Source: Micromonospora citrea
GTDB taxonomy: Bacteria; Actinomycetota; Actinomycetes; Mycobacteriales; Micromonosporaceae
DNA: 64,000 nucleotides
Reading direction: 5' to 3'
Assembly (NCBI RefSeq): GCF_900090315.1
Contig: NZ_FMHZ01000002.1
Coordinates: 3,388,501-3,452,500, forward strand
The position numbers and the translations under genes were made by a program. This document shows positions 33,194 to 42,538 of the stretch, one piece after another. Positions within the stretch are counted from its first letter, which is position 1, and each line of letters starts with the position of its first letter. The notes under the pieces are model-generated. The model was given only the letters and a program-made list of their open reading frames with translations, had not been told where the DNA came from and did no database searches.

Positions 33194-34556
33194 CGTCGCC
33201 CGGCTCCTCGGGGCGGACCACCCGGACCTGCTCGATCCGGTGCCGCTCCACCTCGACGACGGTGAACTCGTAGCCGGACTCCCCGACCGTCTCGCCGGCC
33301 ACCGGGATGTGCCCGAGCCGGGCCATCAGGAAGCCGGCCAGCGTCTCGTACGGCCCCTCCGGCAGCCGGAACCCCGTCTGCTCGGCCAGCTCGTCGGAGC
33401 GCAGCACCCCGTCGACGAGGACGGTGGGCTCCCCGCCCGGCACCGTCAGCTCGACCGGACCGGCGTCGTCCACGGCCGCCGGGTCGAACTCGTCCGCGAT
33501 CTCACCGACCAGCTCCTCCACCAGGTCCTCGGTCGTGACCACCCCGTCCGTGCCGCCGTACTCGTCGACGACGATGGCGAGGTCCGCACCGGCGGCCCGC
33601 AGCGCCGCCAGCACCCCGTCGAGATCCAGGCTCTCCGGCACGTACACCGGCTCGCGGGCCACCGACCCCACGGTGGTGTGTTCCCGGCGGGCCGGCGGCA
33701 CGCCCAGCGCGTCGGGCACCCCGGCGACGCCGGTCACCACGTCGAGGGTCTCCTCGTACACCGGGAACCGGGTCCGCCCCGTCCGCCGGGACAGCGCCAG
33801 CAGCTCGGCGACGGTGGCCGTGGCCCGCAGCGCGACGACGTCCACCCGCGGGGTCATCGCCTCGGCGGCCCGCTTGTCCCCGAAGCGGATGGTCCGGCGC
33901 AGCAGCATGGCGGTGTCCGGTGGCAGGGCGCCGGCCCGGGCCGAGATGGCGGCCAACAGCCCCAGCTCCTCCGGCGAGCGGGCGCTGGCCAGTTCCTCCT
34001 GCGGCTCGACGCCCAGCAGCCGGACCAGGCGGTTCGCCGAGTCGTTCAGCCCCCGGATCAGCCAGCCGAAGGCGCGGGAGAAGCCGCGCATGGGGCCGGC
34101 GGCGGCGAGCGCGGTGGGCATCGGCCGGGCAAGCGCCAGGTTCTTCGGCACCAGCTCGCCGAAGAGCATGGAGATCAGGGTGGCCAGGGCCAGGGCGAGG
34201 AACGGGGTGAACCGGCCGGCGGTGTCCCCGGCGACCGGGCGCAGCAGCGGGGTGAACAGCCGGGCCAGGGCGGGCTCGGCCAGATAGCCGGTGAGCAGGG
34301 CGGTGAGGGTGATGCCGAGCTGTGCCCCGGAGAGCTGGAACGACAGCTCGCGCAGCGCCCGGCGTACGGTCGCGGCCCGGCCGTCGCCCGCGGCGGCACG
34401 CCGCTCGATCTCCGGCCGGTCCACCGTGACCAGGGCGAATTCGGCCGCGACGAAGAACGCGTTGCCGCTGGTCAGCAGCACGAAGCCGACCAGGGGCAGC
34501 AGCGTGGTCAGCAGCAGCCCGTCGATGCTCGCCTCACCTCGGCGCGATTCTCGCAC
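33186..34556 (-). CDS. CorC/HlyC-family membrane protein (CNNM, CBS, CorC_HlyC)
   Basis: The 456-residue protein has a DUF21/CNNM membrane domain (NAFFVAAEFALVTVDR, GELVPKNLALARP), two CBS domains (around 215-345; GRTRFPVYEE, LAIVVDEYGGTDGVVTTEDLVEE) and the C-terminal CorC_HlyC transporter-associated domain (about 365-445; FRLPEGPYETLAGFLMARLG). Known relatives act in magnesium/cobalt handling. The start GTG 34556 is the first in frame; a start nearer the first helix (residue about 10) cannot be excluded, as no ribosome site is clear. First gene of a two-gene operon. Confidence 0.88.
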   Translation of the reverse strand: MRESRRGEASIDGLLLTTLLPLVGFVLLTSGNAFFVAAEFALVTVDRPEIERRAAAGDGRAATVRRALRELSFQLSGAQLGITLTALLTGYLAEPALARLFTPLLRPVAGDTAGRFTPFLALALATLISMLFGELVPKNLALARPMPTALAAAGPMRGFSRAFGWLIRGLNDSANRLVRLLGVEPQEELASARSPEELGLLAAISARAGALPPDTAMLLRRTIRFGDKRAAEAMTPRVDVVALRATATVAELLALSRRTGRTRFPVYEETLDVVTGVAGVPDALGVPPARREHTTVGSVAREPVYVPESLDLDGVLAALRAAGADLAIVVDEYGGTDGVVTTEDLVEELVGEIADEFDPAAVDDAGPVELTVPGGEPTVLVDGVLRSDELAEQTGFRLPEGPYETLAGFLMARLGHIPVAGETVGESGYEFTVVEVERHRIEQVRVVRPEEPGDDA

Positions 34557-34633
34557 GCCGCGGCGGCCGGGGCACGACCGAGAATCCGGGGCGCCCCGCC
34601 GGGGTTCCGGCCACCGCCGGTGCCCGGAAACGA

Positions 34634-34669
34634 CGACGGCGGCGGCACCGTCGGGTGCCGCCGCCGTCG
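34634..34669 (-). terminator. Terminator of Fe-S oxidoreductase gene
   Basis: CGACGGCGGCGGCACC and its exact complement flank the loop GTCG, a 16-bp perfect stem 15 bp after the stop codon. Confidence 0.8.
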
Positions 34670-34684
34670 CTCAGGCGGTACGCG

Positions 34685-36904
34685 TCAGCCCGCGACCGGC
34701 GCCGTCTCCTCGGCGCCCGACGCCTGCTCGGGCTTCACCGAGCGGAGCAGCACGCTGGCCACGTCGACGACCTCGACCTGCTCGCCGGCGCCCTTGCCGT
34801 TCACGCCGTCGTTGAGCATCGTCGAGCAGAACGGGCAGCCGACGGCGACCGTCCTCGCCCCCGTGGACATGGCCTCCTCGACCCGGTCCACGTTGATCCG
34901 CTTGCCGATCTTCTCCTCCATCCACATCCGGGCACCGCCGGCGCCGCAGCAGAAGGAGCGCTCGCTGTTGCGCGGCATCTCGATGAGGCCGCCGTCGCCG
35001 CCCGCGCCGTCCCCGCCGGCGATGGCGCTGCCGAGCACCTCGCGCGGCGGGGCGAAGACCCGGTTGTGCCGGCCCAGGTAGCAGGGGTCGTGGTAGGTGA
35101 CGCCGCCGTCGACCGGCTGCACGGGGGTGAGCTTGCCGGTGGCGACCAGGTGGGCCAGGAGCTGGGTGTGGTGGACCACCTCGAACTCGCCGCCGAGCTG
35201 GCCGTACTCGTTGCCGAGGGTGTTGAAGCAGTGCGGGCAGGTGGCGACGATCTTCCGCTTGCTCTTCTCCCGGCCCTCGAACGCCTCGTTGAGGGTCTCG
35301 ACGTTCTGCTGGGCGAGCATCTGGAAGACGAACTCGTTGCCGATCCGGCGGGCCGGGTCGCCGGAGCAGGTCTCGCCCTCGCCGAGGATGGCGAACTTCA
35401 CGCCCGCCTCGTTGAGCAGCGTGGCGACCGCCCGGGTGGTCTTCTTGGCCCGGTCCTCGAACGCGCCGGCGCAGCCGACCCAGAAGAGGTACTCGAAGTC
35501 GTCGACCTCGCCGACCCGCGGCACCTCGAAGTCCAGGCCCTTGGTCCAGTCCTCGCGGGTGTTCTGCGGGGCGCCCCACGGGTTGCCCTTGTTCTCCAGG
35601 TTGCGCAGCATCACGCCGGCCTCGGAGGGGAAGCTCGACTCGATCAGCACCTGGTAGCGGCGCATGTCGACGATGTGGTCGACGTGCTCGATGTCGACCG
35701 GGCACTGCTCGACGCACGCGCCACAGGTGGTGCAGGACCAGAGCACGTCCGGGTCGATGACGCCGCCTTCCTCGGCGGTGCCGATCAGCGGCTTGTCGCC
35801 CTCGGCCAGGGCCAGCACGTCGACGTGGGCGAGCTGGGCGGCGGTGGCCTTCTCCTCGCCGGTCAGGTCCTTGCCGCCGCCGGCCAGCAGGTACGGCGCC
35901 TTGGCGTACGCGTGGTCGCGCAGGCTCAGCACCAGCAGCTTCGGCGACAGCGGCTTGCCCGTGTTCCAGGCCGGGCACTGCGACTGGCAGCGACCGCACT
36001 CGGTACAGGTGCTGAAGTCCAGCAGGCCCTTCCAGCTGAACTGCTCGACCTGGGCGACGCCGAACTGGTCGGACTCCGGGTCGGCCTCCTCGAAGTCGAG
36101 CGGCTTGCCCTGGCTCGTCATCGGGCGCAGCGCGCCGAGGCCGGAGCCCGCGCGGCCCGGGTCACGCTTGAAGAAGATGTTCGGGAACGCCAGGAAGCGG
36201 TGCCAGGCGACGCCCATGGTGACGTTCAGCGAGATGACGATGAGCCAGGTCATCGAAATGATGATCTTGATGACGGCGGCGACGCTGACGCCCGCCTCCC
36301 AGTTCGGCAGCGCCGCGCCCACCGCGTGGCTGAGCGGGGTGGCCCAGACCGGGTACTCGAAGTGGTCGGTGGCGACCTTGAAGCCCCGGATCAGGAAGCC
36401 GAAGATCAGGACCAGCAGCACGATCCACTCGACGAAGTAGCCCTGCCACATGGTGGAGCCGGTGAACCGGGAACGGCCACCCGGCCGGGTCGGCCGGTTC
36501 CGCAGGCGGATCGCCATCAGCACCACGATGCCGACGATGCCCAGGATGCCGATCAGCTCGGTCACGCCGCCGTAGACCGCCCAGCCGCCGATCAGCGGCA
36601 GCCCGCCGGTCGGTGAGACGACCTCGAAGTACGCCTCCAGCACCAGCAGCGACAGCACGATGAAGCCGACCATCACGAACCAGTGCGCCGCGCCCACCAC
36701 GCTCCAGCGGAGCATCCGGGTGTGGCCTGCGGTCTCCGCCAGCATGGTCTTCGTGCGGGTGCCCTTGTCGCCGAACCGGGTCGGGTCGGGCTGACCCAGC
36801 CGGATGACGGCCACCATCTTCATGACCGCGCGTACCGCAAGCCACACCGCCACGGCGGTGATGGCGAACGCGAGGATCGTGGTGACGATCTGGACGCTGC
36901 CCAT
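34685..36904 (-). CDS. Membrane Fe-S oxidoreductase, FadF/IspQ-like
   Basis: The 739-residue protein has an N-terminal membrane domain with about five to six helices (residues 5-270), two ferredoxin-type 4Fe-4S motifs CTECGRCQSQCP (near 315) and CTTCGACVEQCP (near 410), and a C-terminal heterodisulfide-reductase-like part with two CCG domains (VGCAGAFEDR, CPHCFNTLGNEYG, SFCCGAGGARMW). This plan is shared with Bacillus FadF and mycobacterial Rv0338c, thought to pass electrons from electron-transfer flavoprotein to the quinone pool in fatty-acid oxidation. ATG 36904 follows GGGAGG at seven nucleotides. A palindrome like that of the acyl-CoA dehydrogenase gene lies 152 bp upstream. Confidence 0.88.
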   Translation of the reverse strand: MGSVQIVTTILAFAITAVAVWLAVRAVMKMVAVIRLGQPDPTRFGDKGTRTKTMLAETAGHTRMLRWSVVGAAHWFVMVGFIVLSLLVLEAYFEVVSPTGGLPLIGGWAVYGGVTELIGILGIVGIVVLMAIRLRNRPTRPGGRSRFTGSTMWQGYFVEWIVLLVLIFGFLIRGFKVATDHFEYPVWATPLSHAVGAALPNWEAGVSVAAVIKIIISMTWLIVISLNVTMGVAWHRFLAFPNIFFKRDPGRAGSGLGALRPMTSQGKPLDFEEADPESDQFGVAQVEQFSWKGLLDFSTCTECGRCQSQCPAWNTGKPLSPKLLVLSLRDHAYAKAPYLLAGGGKDLTGEEKATAAQLAHVDVLALAEGDKPLIGTAEEGGVIDPDVLWSCTTCGACVEQCPVDIEHVDHIVDMRRYQVLIESSFPSEAGVMLRNLENKGNPWGAPQNTREDWTKGLDFEVPRVGEVDDFEYLFWVGCAGAFEDRAKKTTRAVATLLNEAGVKFAILGEGETCSGDPARRIGNEFVFQMLAQQNVETLNEAFEGREKSKRKIVATCPHCFNTLGNEYGQLGGEFEVVHHTQLLAHLVATGKLTPVQPVDGGVTYHDPCYLGRHNRVFAPPREVLGSAIAGGDGAGGDGGLIEMPRNSERSFCCGAGGARMWMEEKIGKRINVDRVEEAMSTGARTVAVGCPFCSTMLNDGVNGKGAGEQVEVVDVASVLLRSVKPEQASGAEETAPVAG

Positions 36905-37055
36905 CGAGTTGGCCTCCCGGTCTGCTGCCTGTCGAGCGGCTCGGCGACCGGGGCCGGGGTCAGGGGGCGGTCGGCGAGCCGCCTCCACCGCACCCTCGAC
37001 CGGACCGGTCGATGACCTCGCTCCGCTCGGTCATGCAGTGCAGCCTACGCGCAAG

Positions 37056-37071
37056 GTTACCCAGCGGTAAC
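37056..37071. promoter_or_regulatory. Palindromic operator upstream of Fe-S oxidoreductase
   Basis: GTTACCCAGCGGTAAC has perfect 6-bp arms (GTTACC/GGTAAC) around CAGC. It equals the 16-bp operator-like site 1 at 3859-3874 in arm length and spacing. A shared TetR-type regulator of acyl-CoA oxidation is inferred. Confidence 0.6.
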
Positions 37072-37322
37072 GTGAGTTATCCCGCACTCCGGCCGCGCCG
37101 CCCTGCGCACACCTTAGGTGCCCCGGCCCGAAACCGCCGGGCAGGGGCTCCGCGCAGTGACCTGATCCTCCGGATGCCGCCGGGCGACCGCGCGGGAGCG
37201 CCCGGGCTCGGCTCGGGACGGCGACGCGGACGCTCCCGCGCCGGTGACGCCGGGCGGCAGGTCCGAGCGCCGGTTCGGCGACGCGGACGCCCGGCGCCGG
37301 TGACGCCGCCGGGCGGCGGGAC

Positions 37323-37586
37323 TCAGCGCCAGCGGGAGAGCAGGATCAGGGAGGCGACCATCGCGCCGAAGCCCACCGCGAGGTTCCAGTAGCCCCACGA
37401 CATGACCGGGTATTCCTGCTCGGAGAGGTAGTAGACCACCAGCCAGCCGATGCCGAAGACGATGAGGGCGACCGCCGAGATCGGCAGCCACACCGGGCTA
37501 GGCTTGCGCGTCGCCGCCGTCGCCGTCGGACGAACGTCCGTCGGCGGGGTGTACACCTTCTTCTTGCGGACCTGAGACTTGGGCAC
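37323..37586 (-). CDS. crgA: Cell division protein CrgA
   Basis: The 87-residue protein has two membrane helices (about residues 32-51 WLPISAVALIVFGIGWLVVY and 65-83) and the start PKSQVRKKKVYTPP, both diagnostic of CrgA, a small actinobacterial division protein that binds FtsZ- and PBP-containing complexes. The segment SEQEYPVMSWGYWNLAVGF matches the conserved loop/helix. GTG 37586 follows GGAG. Its place next to the DUF881 gene and close to pabA and pknB is the same as in Mycobacterium and Streptomyces. Confidence 0.93.
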   Translation of the reverse strand: MPKSQVRKKKVYTPPTDVRPTATAATRKPSPVWLPISAVALIVFGIGWLVVYYLSEQEYPVMSWGYWNLAVGFGAMVASLILLSRWR

Positions 37587-37814
37587 GACGCTCTCCAGAG
37601 GGGGTGACGACCTCGTCCGGCCTGACAACCGGGCGCGGGGGCGACGGTCCATGGCCAATAATGTTCGACAGCTAGCGTAGTCCCGAAGACCCGTCCAAGC
37701 CACGAATGGGGTCAGGCCGGTGCTCGGAGTGACCGAAAAAGGCGGGACTGTTCGGGTCGCCGCACCGGCCCGCGCCTCGGCGGGCTGAACCAGACGACGG
37801 GGAAGGAACGCTCG

Positions 37815-38621
37815 GTGGAGTACACATCCGGCGCGGCCTCCTGGCAGAAGGTCCTCCGGCGGGCGATCGCCGGCCTCCTGCCACGGCGCCCACGGCAGCG
37901 ACGGCCGGGCTGGTCGATCGGGGTGCCGCTGATCGCCGCCGCGGCAGGGTTGCTCTTCACCACCACGGCCACCACGGCCGGCGGCACGGCCCTGCGGGAG
38001 GACCGACGGCCCCAGCTCAACCAGTTGATCGAGGACCGCCGGGCGGAGGTGGCCGCCAACGAGCAGCGCGCCGCCGCGCTGCGCGGGGAGGTCGAGGACC
38101 GCACCACCGCGCTGGCCAGCGCGGGCGGCCCGATCAAGGAGCAGCAGGACCGGGCGGCCGCCAGCCGGGAGGCCGCCGGGTTCACGGCGCTCACCGGCCC
38201 CGGGGTGACGGTGGAACTCAACGACGCCCCCCGCAGCAACGACGGCTCCCTGCCCGCCGGGGCCACCAACGACGACCTGGTCGTCCACCAGGGGGACGTG
38301 CAGGCGGTGGTGAACGCGCTCTGGGCGGGTGGCGCCGAGGCCATGTCCATCATGAACGTCCGCGTGCTGTCGACCAGCGCGGTACGCTGCGTGGGTAACA
38401 CCCTGCTGCTACACGGCCGGGTGTACTCCCCACCATTCAAGATCGTAGCAATCGGCGATCCCGCCGCCCTCCAGCGGGCCCTCGCCGACTCCGAGGGAGT
38501 CCGGTTGTTCAGGGACCTGGTCGACGACTACAAGCTCGGTTACAAGGAGACCGTCTCCAACGTGACCGTGCCGGCGTTCGAGGATTCGACCACACTGCGG
38601 TCGGCGACGGTGCCACGGTGA
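37815..38621 (+). CDS. DUF881 membrane-anchored protein
   Basis: The 268-residue protein has one N-terminal membrane helix ([22 protein letters not shown], about residues 35-56), a coiled coil ([28 protein letters not shown] range) and the DUF881 domain ([67 protein letters not shown]). The family is exported and lies beside crgA in many actinobacteria, as Rv0012 does in M. tuberculosis; its role is unknown but may be in division. The stop overlaps the GTG start of the sortase gene (GTGA). Confidence 0.9.
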   Translation: MEYTSGAASWQKVLRRAIAGLLPRRPRQRRPGWSIGVPLIAAAAGLLFTTTATTAGGTALREDRRPQLNQLIEDRRAEVAANEQRAAALRGEVEDRTTALASAGGPIKEQQDRAAASREAAGFTALTGPGVTVELNDAPRSNDGSLPAGATNDDLVVHQGDVQAVVNALWAGGAEAMSIMNVRVLSTSAVRCVGNTLLLHGRVYSPPFKIVAIGDPAALQRALADSEGVRLFRDLVDDYKLGYKETVSNVTVPAFEDSTTLRSATVPR

Positions 38622-40630
38622 ACCGCGTGCCCGACGACTGGTCGGATGAGCGCGACGGCCGTCACCGCGACCAGGGTGACGGCCCCACGGCGTTCCTGCC
38701 CAGGGTCGACCGGCCCGCCCCGACGCGCCCCGCCCCGGCCGGAGCCTGGCCGGAGCCGGTGCTGCCCCGTCCGCACGGTCCCGGCCCGTCGACCGACGAC
38801 GGTCGCCCGCCCGCCGGTTGGCCGCACGCGGCGCCCGACCCGACCCGCCATGCCGACGCCGCCCGATTCGCCGACCCGGCGCGCGAGCCGGGTCGGCCGG
38901 CGAACCCCGGCCGCTTCGCTCCCGGCCCGGAGCAGGCCCGACCCGCCACCAACCCGCCCCGGCCCGCCGATCCGGGCCGCCCAGGCACCGGCCGCCCCGG
39001 TCCCACCGGCTTCGGCCCGCCCACGGGCCACGTCGACAGCCGGCCGGCGACCGGCCCCACGGACCTCGGGCCGCCCGCCGGCCGCAGCGACCACCGTCCG
39101 TTCGCCGGGCGCACCGACCATGCCGACGACCGCCCGACCACCGGCCGCATGGACTTCGGGCACGCCGACCTCGGCCCACCCGGCGGCCACGCCGACCACC
39201 GGCCGACCACCGGCCGCACAGACTTCGGGCGCACGGACTTCGGGCGCACGGACTCTGGGCGCGCCGACTTCGGGCGCGCCGACTTCGAGCCGCCCAGCGG
39301 GCACGCCGACGACCGGCCGACCACCGGGCGCACGGACTTCGGGCGCGCCGACTTCGACCCGCTCAGCGGCCACGCCCAGCACCGTCCGGGCACCGGCCCC
39401 GCCGACTTCGGGCCGCCCGCCGGCCGGGAGGCCGGCGGGCCGCCGTCCTGGCCGGGTGGCGGCCCGGTCCGGCCGGCCACCCCACCGCAGCCGGCGTCGC
39501 CGGCCGACGCCGTCCGGCAACCGGACCCCGCCGGGGGCGCCGGCCAGGGCGGCGGACACCCCCACCGCCCGTCCGTCGACCGCCCCGCCGCCCAGGCCGG
39601 CCCGCCGACCACCGACGGGCCCACCGCCTTCATCCCGCCGGCCGGCGCGCGGCCCGCCGGGCCGTCCGCCCCCGTGTCGCCGGCCGCGTCCGACCGCTCC
39701 GCCGACCCCGGGGCCACCGCCGTGATCCCGGCGGTCTCCGGGCGTACGCCGGGCGGCGGTCAGGCCGCCCTCGTCGAGTCGACCGCCCTGATGGGGGCCG
39801 TGCCGCGCCCCCCGAAGACCGACGAGCCGGGCACCTCGAACGCTCCTGCCGAGCAGCCTCGGCCGCGCCGGGGCGAGCGGGTCGTCCAGCTCCGCCCCGA
39901 GCAGACCGGCGAGGGCTACAAGAGCGTCTACTCCGAGCTCACCCGGCCCACGCTGGGCTCGCGGCTGCGCACCGGCATCCGCGTCACCGGCGAGGTGCTG
40001 ATCACCTTCGGCATGGTGGTGCTGCTCTTCGCCGGCTACGAGGTGTGGGGCAAGTCGGCGATCGTCGACGCGCACCAGAACGACCTCAGCCAGCAGTTGG
40101 CGCAGGCGTGGGGCCCGGAGGGCGACCCGACTGTCGCGCCGTCGGCCAGCGCGTCCACCAAGCCGAAGCCCCCGGTGCAGGGCAAGCCGATCGCGGGGCT
40201 CTACATCCCCAAGCTGGACAAGAACTGGGTGGTGGTCGAGGGCGTCACCCAGAAGGACATCCGGTACGCGCCCGGCCACTACCCGTCCAGCGCGCTGCCG
40301 GGTCAGGTGGGCAACTTCTCCGTCGCCGGGCACCGCAACCGGGCCACCTTCTGGCGGCTCGACGAGCTCGCCGACGGCGACGCCATCGTGGTGGAGAGCA
40401 AGACCGAGTGGTACGTCTACACCGTGACCCAGAGCCGGATCGTCCGGCCCACGCAGGTCGAGGTGGTGGCGCCCGTGCCGGGCAAGCCCGGGCAGAAGGC
40501 GACCAAGCGGATGCTCACCCTGACCACCTGCAACCCGAAGTTCGACAACTACCAGCGCCTGATCATCCACGCCGAACTGGCGCGTACCCAGCCCAAGTCG
40601 GCGGGCCGGCCGACGGAACTGGGAGGCTAG
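38618..40630 (+). CDS. Class E sortase with long Pro-rich N-terminal region
   Basis: The 670-residue protein has about 450 cytoplasmic residues rich in Pro, Gly, Arg and Asp, with repeated DFGRxDFG and [16 protein letters not shown] units, then one membrane helix (about residues 457-477, [18 protein letters not shown]) and a sortase domain (about 515-655). The catalytic residues are His572 (AGHRNR), Cys638 (TLTTCNP) and Arg647 (QRLIIHA). Class E sortases in high-GC actinobacteria attach proteins with LAXTG signals to the wall or pili; no substrate gene is adjacent. The start GTG overlaps the DUF881 stop. The N-terminal tail is unusual in length and repeats. Confidence 0.88.
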   Translation: MNRVPDDWSDERDGRHRDQGDGPTAFLPRVDRPAPTRPAPAGAWPEPVLPRPHGPGPSTDDGRPPAGWPHAAPDPTRHADAARFADPAREPGRPANPGRFAPGPEQARPATNPPRPADPGRPGTGRPGPTGFGPPTGHVDSRPATGPTDLGPPAGRSDHRPFAGRTDHADDRPTTGRMDFGHADLGPPGGHADHRPTTGRTDFGRTDFGRTDSGRADFGRADFEPPSGHADDRPTTGRTDFGRADFDPLSGHAQHRPGTGPADFGPPAGREAGGPPSWPGGGPVRPATPPQPASPADAVRQPDPAGGAGQGGGHPHRPSVDRPAAQAGPPTTDGPTAFIPPAGARPAGPSAPVSPAASDRSADPGATAVIPAVSGRTPGGGQAALVESTALMGAVPRPPKTDEPGTSNAPAEQPRPRRGERVVQLRPEQTGEGYKSVYSELTRPTLGSRLRTGIRVTGEVLITFGMVVLLFAGYEVWGKSAIVDAHQNDLSQQLAQAWGPEGDPTVAPSASASTKPKPPVQGKPIAGLYIPKLDKNWVVVEGVTQKDIRYAPGHYPSSALPGQVGNFSVAGHRNRATFWRLDELADGDAIVVESKTEWYVYTVTQSRIVRPTQVEVVAPVPGKPGQKATKRMLTLTTCNPKFDNYQRLIIHAELARTQPKSAGRPTELGG

Positions 40631-40633
40631 GCG

Positions 40634-40915
40634 GTGTACGGCTGGATCTGGCGCAAGCTCCCCTTCGGGCTGCCCGGCAAGCTCGTCGGCAGCCTCCTCA
40701 TCGCCAGCGCGATGATGGCCCTGCTCTGGTACGTGGTCTTCCCGTGGGCCGAGCCCCTGCTGCCCTTCGACGACGTGCAGGTGACCCAGGACTCCGGCGA
40801 TCCCGCCGGTGACGTGGTGCCGGGCGGCGACGGGGAGTCCGAGCCCGGCGACGGGCACGACCTGCCGTACGACACCGAGCGGAACAACACCCCGCCCCCA
40901 TCGCCGAACGAGTGA
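40634..40915 (+). CDS. Small membrane protein after sortase
   Basis: The protein has 93 residues, one membrane helix (KLVGSLLIASAMMALLWYVVFPW, about 16-38) and an acidic, Pro-rich extracytoplasmic tail. GTG 40634 has GGAGG seven nucleotides upstream, inside the end of the sortase gene. Small proteins of this type occur between the sortase/DUF881 genes and pabA in Micromonosporaceae and Streptomyces-like genomes, as far as I recall; no function is known. It is in one operon with DUF881, sortase and pabA. Confidence 0.75.
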   Translation: MYGWIWRKLPFGLPGKLVGSLLIASAMMALLWYVVFPWAEPLLPFDDVQVTQDSGDPAGDVVPGGDGESEPGDGHDLPYDTERNNTPPPSPNE

Positions 40916-40922
40916 GCCCCTG

Positions 40923-41573
40923 ATGCGTGTCCTGGTGATCGACAACTACGACTCGTTCGTGTTCAACCTGGTGCAGTACCTGGGCCAGCTCGGCGTGGAA
41001 TGCGAGGTCCGGCGCAACGACGAGATCGACGTCGCCGAGGTGGGCGGGGTCGGCGCGGCCGGCGTACTGCTGTCGCCCGGTCCGGGCAGCCCCGACCGGG
41101 CCGGCGTCTGCCTCGACGTCATCCGCCGGTACGCGGGCGAGCTGCCGATCTTCGGTGTCTGCCTCGGGCACCAGGCCATCGGCGAGGCGTTCGGCGCCAC
41201 GGTGACCCGCGCCCCGGAGCTGCTGCACGGCAAGACCTCGGAGGTCCACCACCAAGGGGTCGGGGTGCTCGCCGGTCTGCCGGACCCGTTCACCGCGACC
41301 CGCTACCACTCGCTCGCGGTGCTGCCCGAGACGCTGCCCGAGGAGCTGGAGGTCACCGGCTGGACCGGCTCCGGGGTGGTGATGGCGATGCGCCACCGGA
41401 CCCTGCCGATCGAGGGCGTCCAGTTCCACCCGGAGTCCGTGCTGACCGAGGGCGGTCACCTCATGCTGGCCAACTGGCTCGCCGCCTGCGGCCACCCGGA
41501 GGCGCTGGAGCGCGCCCCGGAGCTGGCCGCCGAGGTGGACGCGCGCCGCCGCGCCGCCTTCGCCGCCGGCTGA
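40923..41573 (+). CDS. pabA: Aminodeoxychorismate/anthranilate synthase component II
   Basis: The 216-residue protein is a class I glutamine amidotransferase that gives ammonia to chorismate-using synthases for p-aminobenzoate (folate) or anthranilate (tryptophan). LVIDNYDSFVFNLVQYLGQLG opens the protein; the catalytic Cys is in IFGVCLGHQAIGE (about residue 81), the His and Glu in GVQFHPESVLTEGG (about 172-174). ATG 40923 is seven bases after the previous stop. In actinobacteria the gene at this locus (Rv0013) serves as pabA or trpG; no pabB or trpE is in the window, so the choice is open. Confidence 0.9.
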   Translation: MRVLVIDNYDSFVFNLVQYLGQLGVECEVRRNDEIDVAEVGGVGAAGVLLSPGPGSPDRAGVCLDVIRRYAGELPIFGVCLGHQAIGEAFGATVTRAPELLHGKTSEVHHQGVGVLAGLPDPFTATRYHSLAVLPETLPEELEVTGWTGSGVVMAMRHRTLPIEGVQFHPESVLTEGGHLMLANWLAACGHPEALERAPELAAEVDARRRAAFAAG

Positions 41574-41671
41574 GGCTGCTCCGCGCCCCCTCCGCCGCCC
41601 TGCCGAGGCTGCCGCGCCCTCTGCCGTCCGACTGAAACTGCCGCGCGGCCGGTCCGTCCGGGCCGGTTCGG

Positions 41672-42376
41672 TCAGCCCTTCAGCGCCTCCCGGACCGCCG
41701 GGTCGGCCGGTGAGCTGACGGCGGGCGGCCGGCGACGAACCGCGTCCCACGCCGCCTTGCCGCTGGCGAAGTAGTCGCGGGCGGCCTTCCCGACGAGCAG
41801 GACGGGCCCGCAGCCGGTGCAGCGGGCGGTCACCCCCTCGGCGTCGACGCCGAGGTGCCGACACAGCGTCACCGCCCGGGACAGGTGGTAGGACTGGGTC
41901 ACGACCAGGGCCCGCTCGACCCCGTACACGTCGCGCGCCCGGGCGCAGCTGTCGTAGGTGTCCAGGCCGTACGGGTCGGCCACGACGCGCCGCGGATCGA
42001 CGCCCAGCCGCTCGGTCAGGTAGGCGGTCATCACCGTCGGTTCGTCGCCGGACGTGCCGCCCCCGTCGCCCGACACGAGGACCACCCGGGCCCGCCCGCT
42101 GTGCACCAGCTCGGCGGCGGTCTCCAGCCGCCCGGTGAGCCGGTCCCCGGGTTGGCTACGGTCCGCCGCCACCGCCGTGCCGAGGACGATCACCACATCG
42201 GCGGCCGGTGCGTCGGCCTCGTCGTGCAGGTGGCCGCGGGCGGCGACAGTCGTCCACAGCCAGGGCAGGCTGGCGAGCAGCAGCGCGGCCAGACCGATGA
42301 CCGCGACGCGGATCAGGCGTCGCCGCCGGCGGGGCGACCGGCCCTCCGGCCCCGCTGCCCCCGTCACGGGCGGCAC
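41672..42376 (-). CDS. SanA/YdcF-like DUF218 membrane protein
   Basis: The 234-residue protein has a basic N terminus, one membrane helix (VIGLAALLLASLPWLW, about 27-45) and a DUF218 domain: ADVVIVLGTAVAAD, RLETAAELVHSGRARVVLVSGDG, EPTVMTAYLTERLGVDPRRVVAD, ALVVTQSYHLSRAVTLCRHLG. These match SanA (vancomycin high-temperature exclusion) and YdcF, thought to act on envelope or nucleotide-sugar substrates. GTG 42376 is first in frame; GTG 42367 is also possible. It stands alone between pabA and pknB. Confidence 0.82.
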   Translation of the reverse strand: MPPVTGAAGPEGRSPRRRRRLIRVAVIGLAALLLASLPWLWTTVAARGHLHDEADAPAADVVIVLGTAVAADRSQPGDRLTGRLETAAELVHSGRARVVLVSGDGGGTSGDEPTVMTAYLTERLGVDPRRVVADPYGLDTYDSCARARDVYGVERALVVTQSYHLSRAVTLCRHLGVDAEGVTARCTGCGPVLLVGKAARDYFASGKAAWDAVRRRPPAVSSPADPAVREALKG

Positions 42377-42538
42377 CGGGCGGTCGTCCCGTTCGTCACC
42401 GTCGTACCCAGCCCCGCAGCGTCCCGGCCGGCGGTCGCCCGGTCAGTCACCACGCGAGGAGCCCCGGCCGACCCCGCGCGGTCCGCACGCCGGCCGGCAC
42501 CGCCCGCCGACGGGACCGCACGGCGGTGCCCGCCGGGG

